In this document: positions 63,683-64,000 of the stretch, in pieces
Layout of the letters: the number at the start of each line of letters is the position of its first letter
Numbering within the stretch: the stretch's first letter is position 1
Assembly: GCA_025359965.1 (NCBI GenBank)
Contig: JANYDC010000105.1
Span: 1 to 64,000, forward strand
Direction: 5' to 3'
Origin: Pedosphaera sp.
Lineage (GTDB): Bacteria; Verrucomicrobiota; Verrucomicrobiia; Limisphaerales; SXQI01
DNA: 64,000 nucleotides
Made by a program: the position numbers and the translations under genes
Notes under the pieces: model-generated
What the model saw: the letters and a program-made list of their open reading frames with translations, nothing else
What the model was told of the DNA's origin: nothing
The model's database searches: none

Positions 63683-64000
63683 TAATCGGTGGTTTAATTC
63701 TAGCAGCCGAAATTGTACTGCCCGAAAAAGGTGACAATGCCGGAATCGTGCCAAGGGGTTTCTTTGGGGATGTCGGCTTGGCGTTTCTGGCGGGTATAGT
63801 GATTTTGCTGGGATCTGTGATCTGGGCGGTGTTTTTCCGTAAGTCATCCGGTGAGACCGCCTATGCGGGGAAAATTGACAGCCATAACTTTGGCCGCCGC
63901 CGCAAGAAAAAGAAGGAACGCCGGCGACCTCATCGCGGGCGCAATGCCACCCTTTCTGAAACGGGCGGGCTTCCCCCATTGCGTTCTGATTTTACGGATA
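63679..64000 (+). CDS. Small membrane protein with basic tail, cut by window edge
   Basis: An open frame of 107 codons from an ATG that overlaps the stop of the response regulator (ATGA), with no stop before the window ends. Residues about 30-55 form one membrane helix (VGLAFLAGIVILLGSVIWAVFF). It is followed by a strongly basic segment (FGRRRKKKKERRRPHRGRN) and then TLSETGGLPPLRSD. I do not recognise the family. The tight overlap makes it the third gene of the two-component operon. The 3' end lies outside the window. Confidence 0.7.
   Translation, partial: MIIGGLILAAEIVLPEKGDNAGIVPRGFFGDVGLAFLAGIVILLGSVIWAVFFRKSSGETAYAGKIDSHNFGRRRKKKKERRRPHRGRNATLSETGGLPPLRSDFTD

Overview
This 64 kb window reads as chromosomal DNA of a Gram-negative member of the Verrucomicrobiota, probably a Pedosphaera/Limisphaerales-like lineage. 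That placement is an inference. It rests on a fused LpxC-FabZ gene beside lpxA, two Planctomycete/Verrucomicrobia-type PSCyt1-PSCyt2-PSD1 plus DUF1501 gene pairs, a pseudopilin with an H-X9-DG motif, twin-arginine-exported oxidoreductase-like proteins, and two giant secreted repeat proteins. I see no rRNA, tRNA, CRISPR array, prophage or transposase gene.

Layout. 0.2-1.4 kb: a MazF/PemK toxin with a 50-residue antitoxin overlapping it, and an unknown protein. 1.4-17.5 kb: two minus-strand cytochrome-like PSCyt/DUF1501 pairs flank a dicarboxylate/amino-acid symporter and a 1550-residue secreted beta-propeller protein. 17.6-27.4 kb: a minus-strand exported-protein region holding a YVTN-propeller phosphoesterase, a glycerophosphodiesterase, a Gfo/Idh/MocA oxidoreductase, a PQQ-type propeller, a HAD phosphatase and a prolyl oligopeptidase. 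27.5-31.4 kb: plsY-gpsA (phospholipid synthesis), thrH, a rhodanese and a NagD-type phosphatase. 31.4-34.1 kb: dsbD and a hypothetical protein. 34.1-40.5 kb: a string of short hairpins running into rlmN, a methyltransferase, an SpmA-SpmB fusion, tgt and a lone pseudopilin. 41-50 kb: acylphosphatase, metallophosphoesterase, a heptosyltransferase-like GT9, ferredoxin, lpxC-fabZ, lpxA, lepA and two tandem signal peptidase I genes. 50-56.3 kb: a 2126-residue secreted IPT/beta-helix/TolB-propeller protein. 56.6-64 kb: a DUF1579 protein, an MFS transporter, the yicC-gmk-coaC cluster, and a sensor kinase, a sigma-54 response regulator and a truncated small membrane protein read as one overlapping unit.

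How it fits together. The core genes supply the envelope (lipid A, phospholipid, LPS-core-type sugar transfer, protein export and disulfide formation). The accessory genes make secreted or surface proteins that would use that export machinery. The two signal peptidases lie next to, and convergent with, the largest secreted protein. The least explained material is non-coding. Three loci carry strings of short perfect hairpins, one of them framed by direct repeats. Two start codons (dsbD and the 1550-residue protein) sit in or beside perfect inverted repeats. Several convergent gene pairs meet with almost no space between them.
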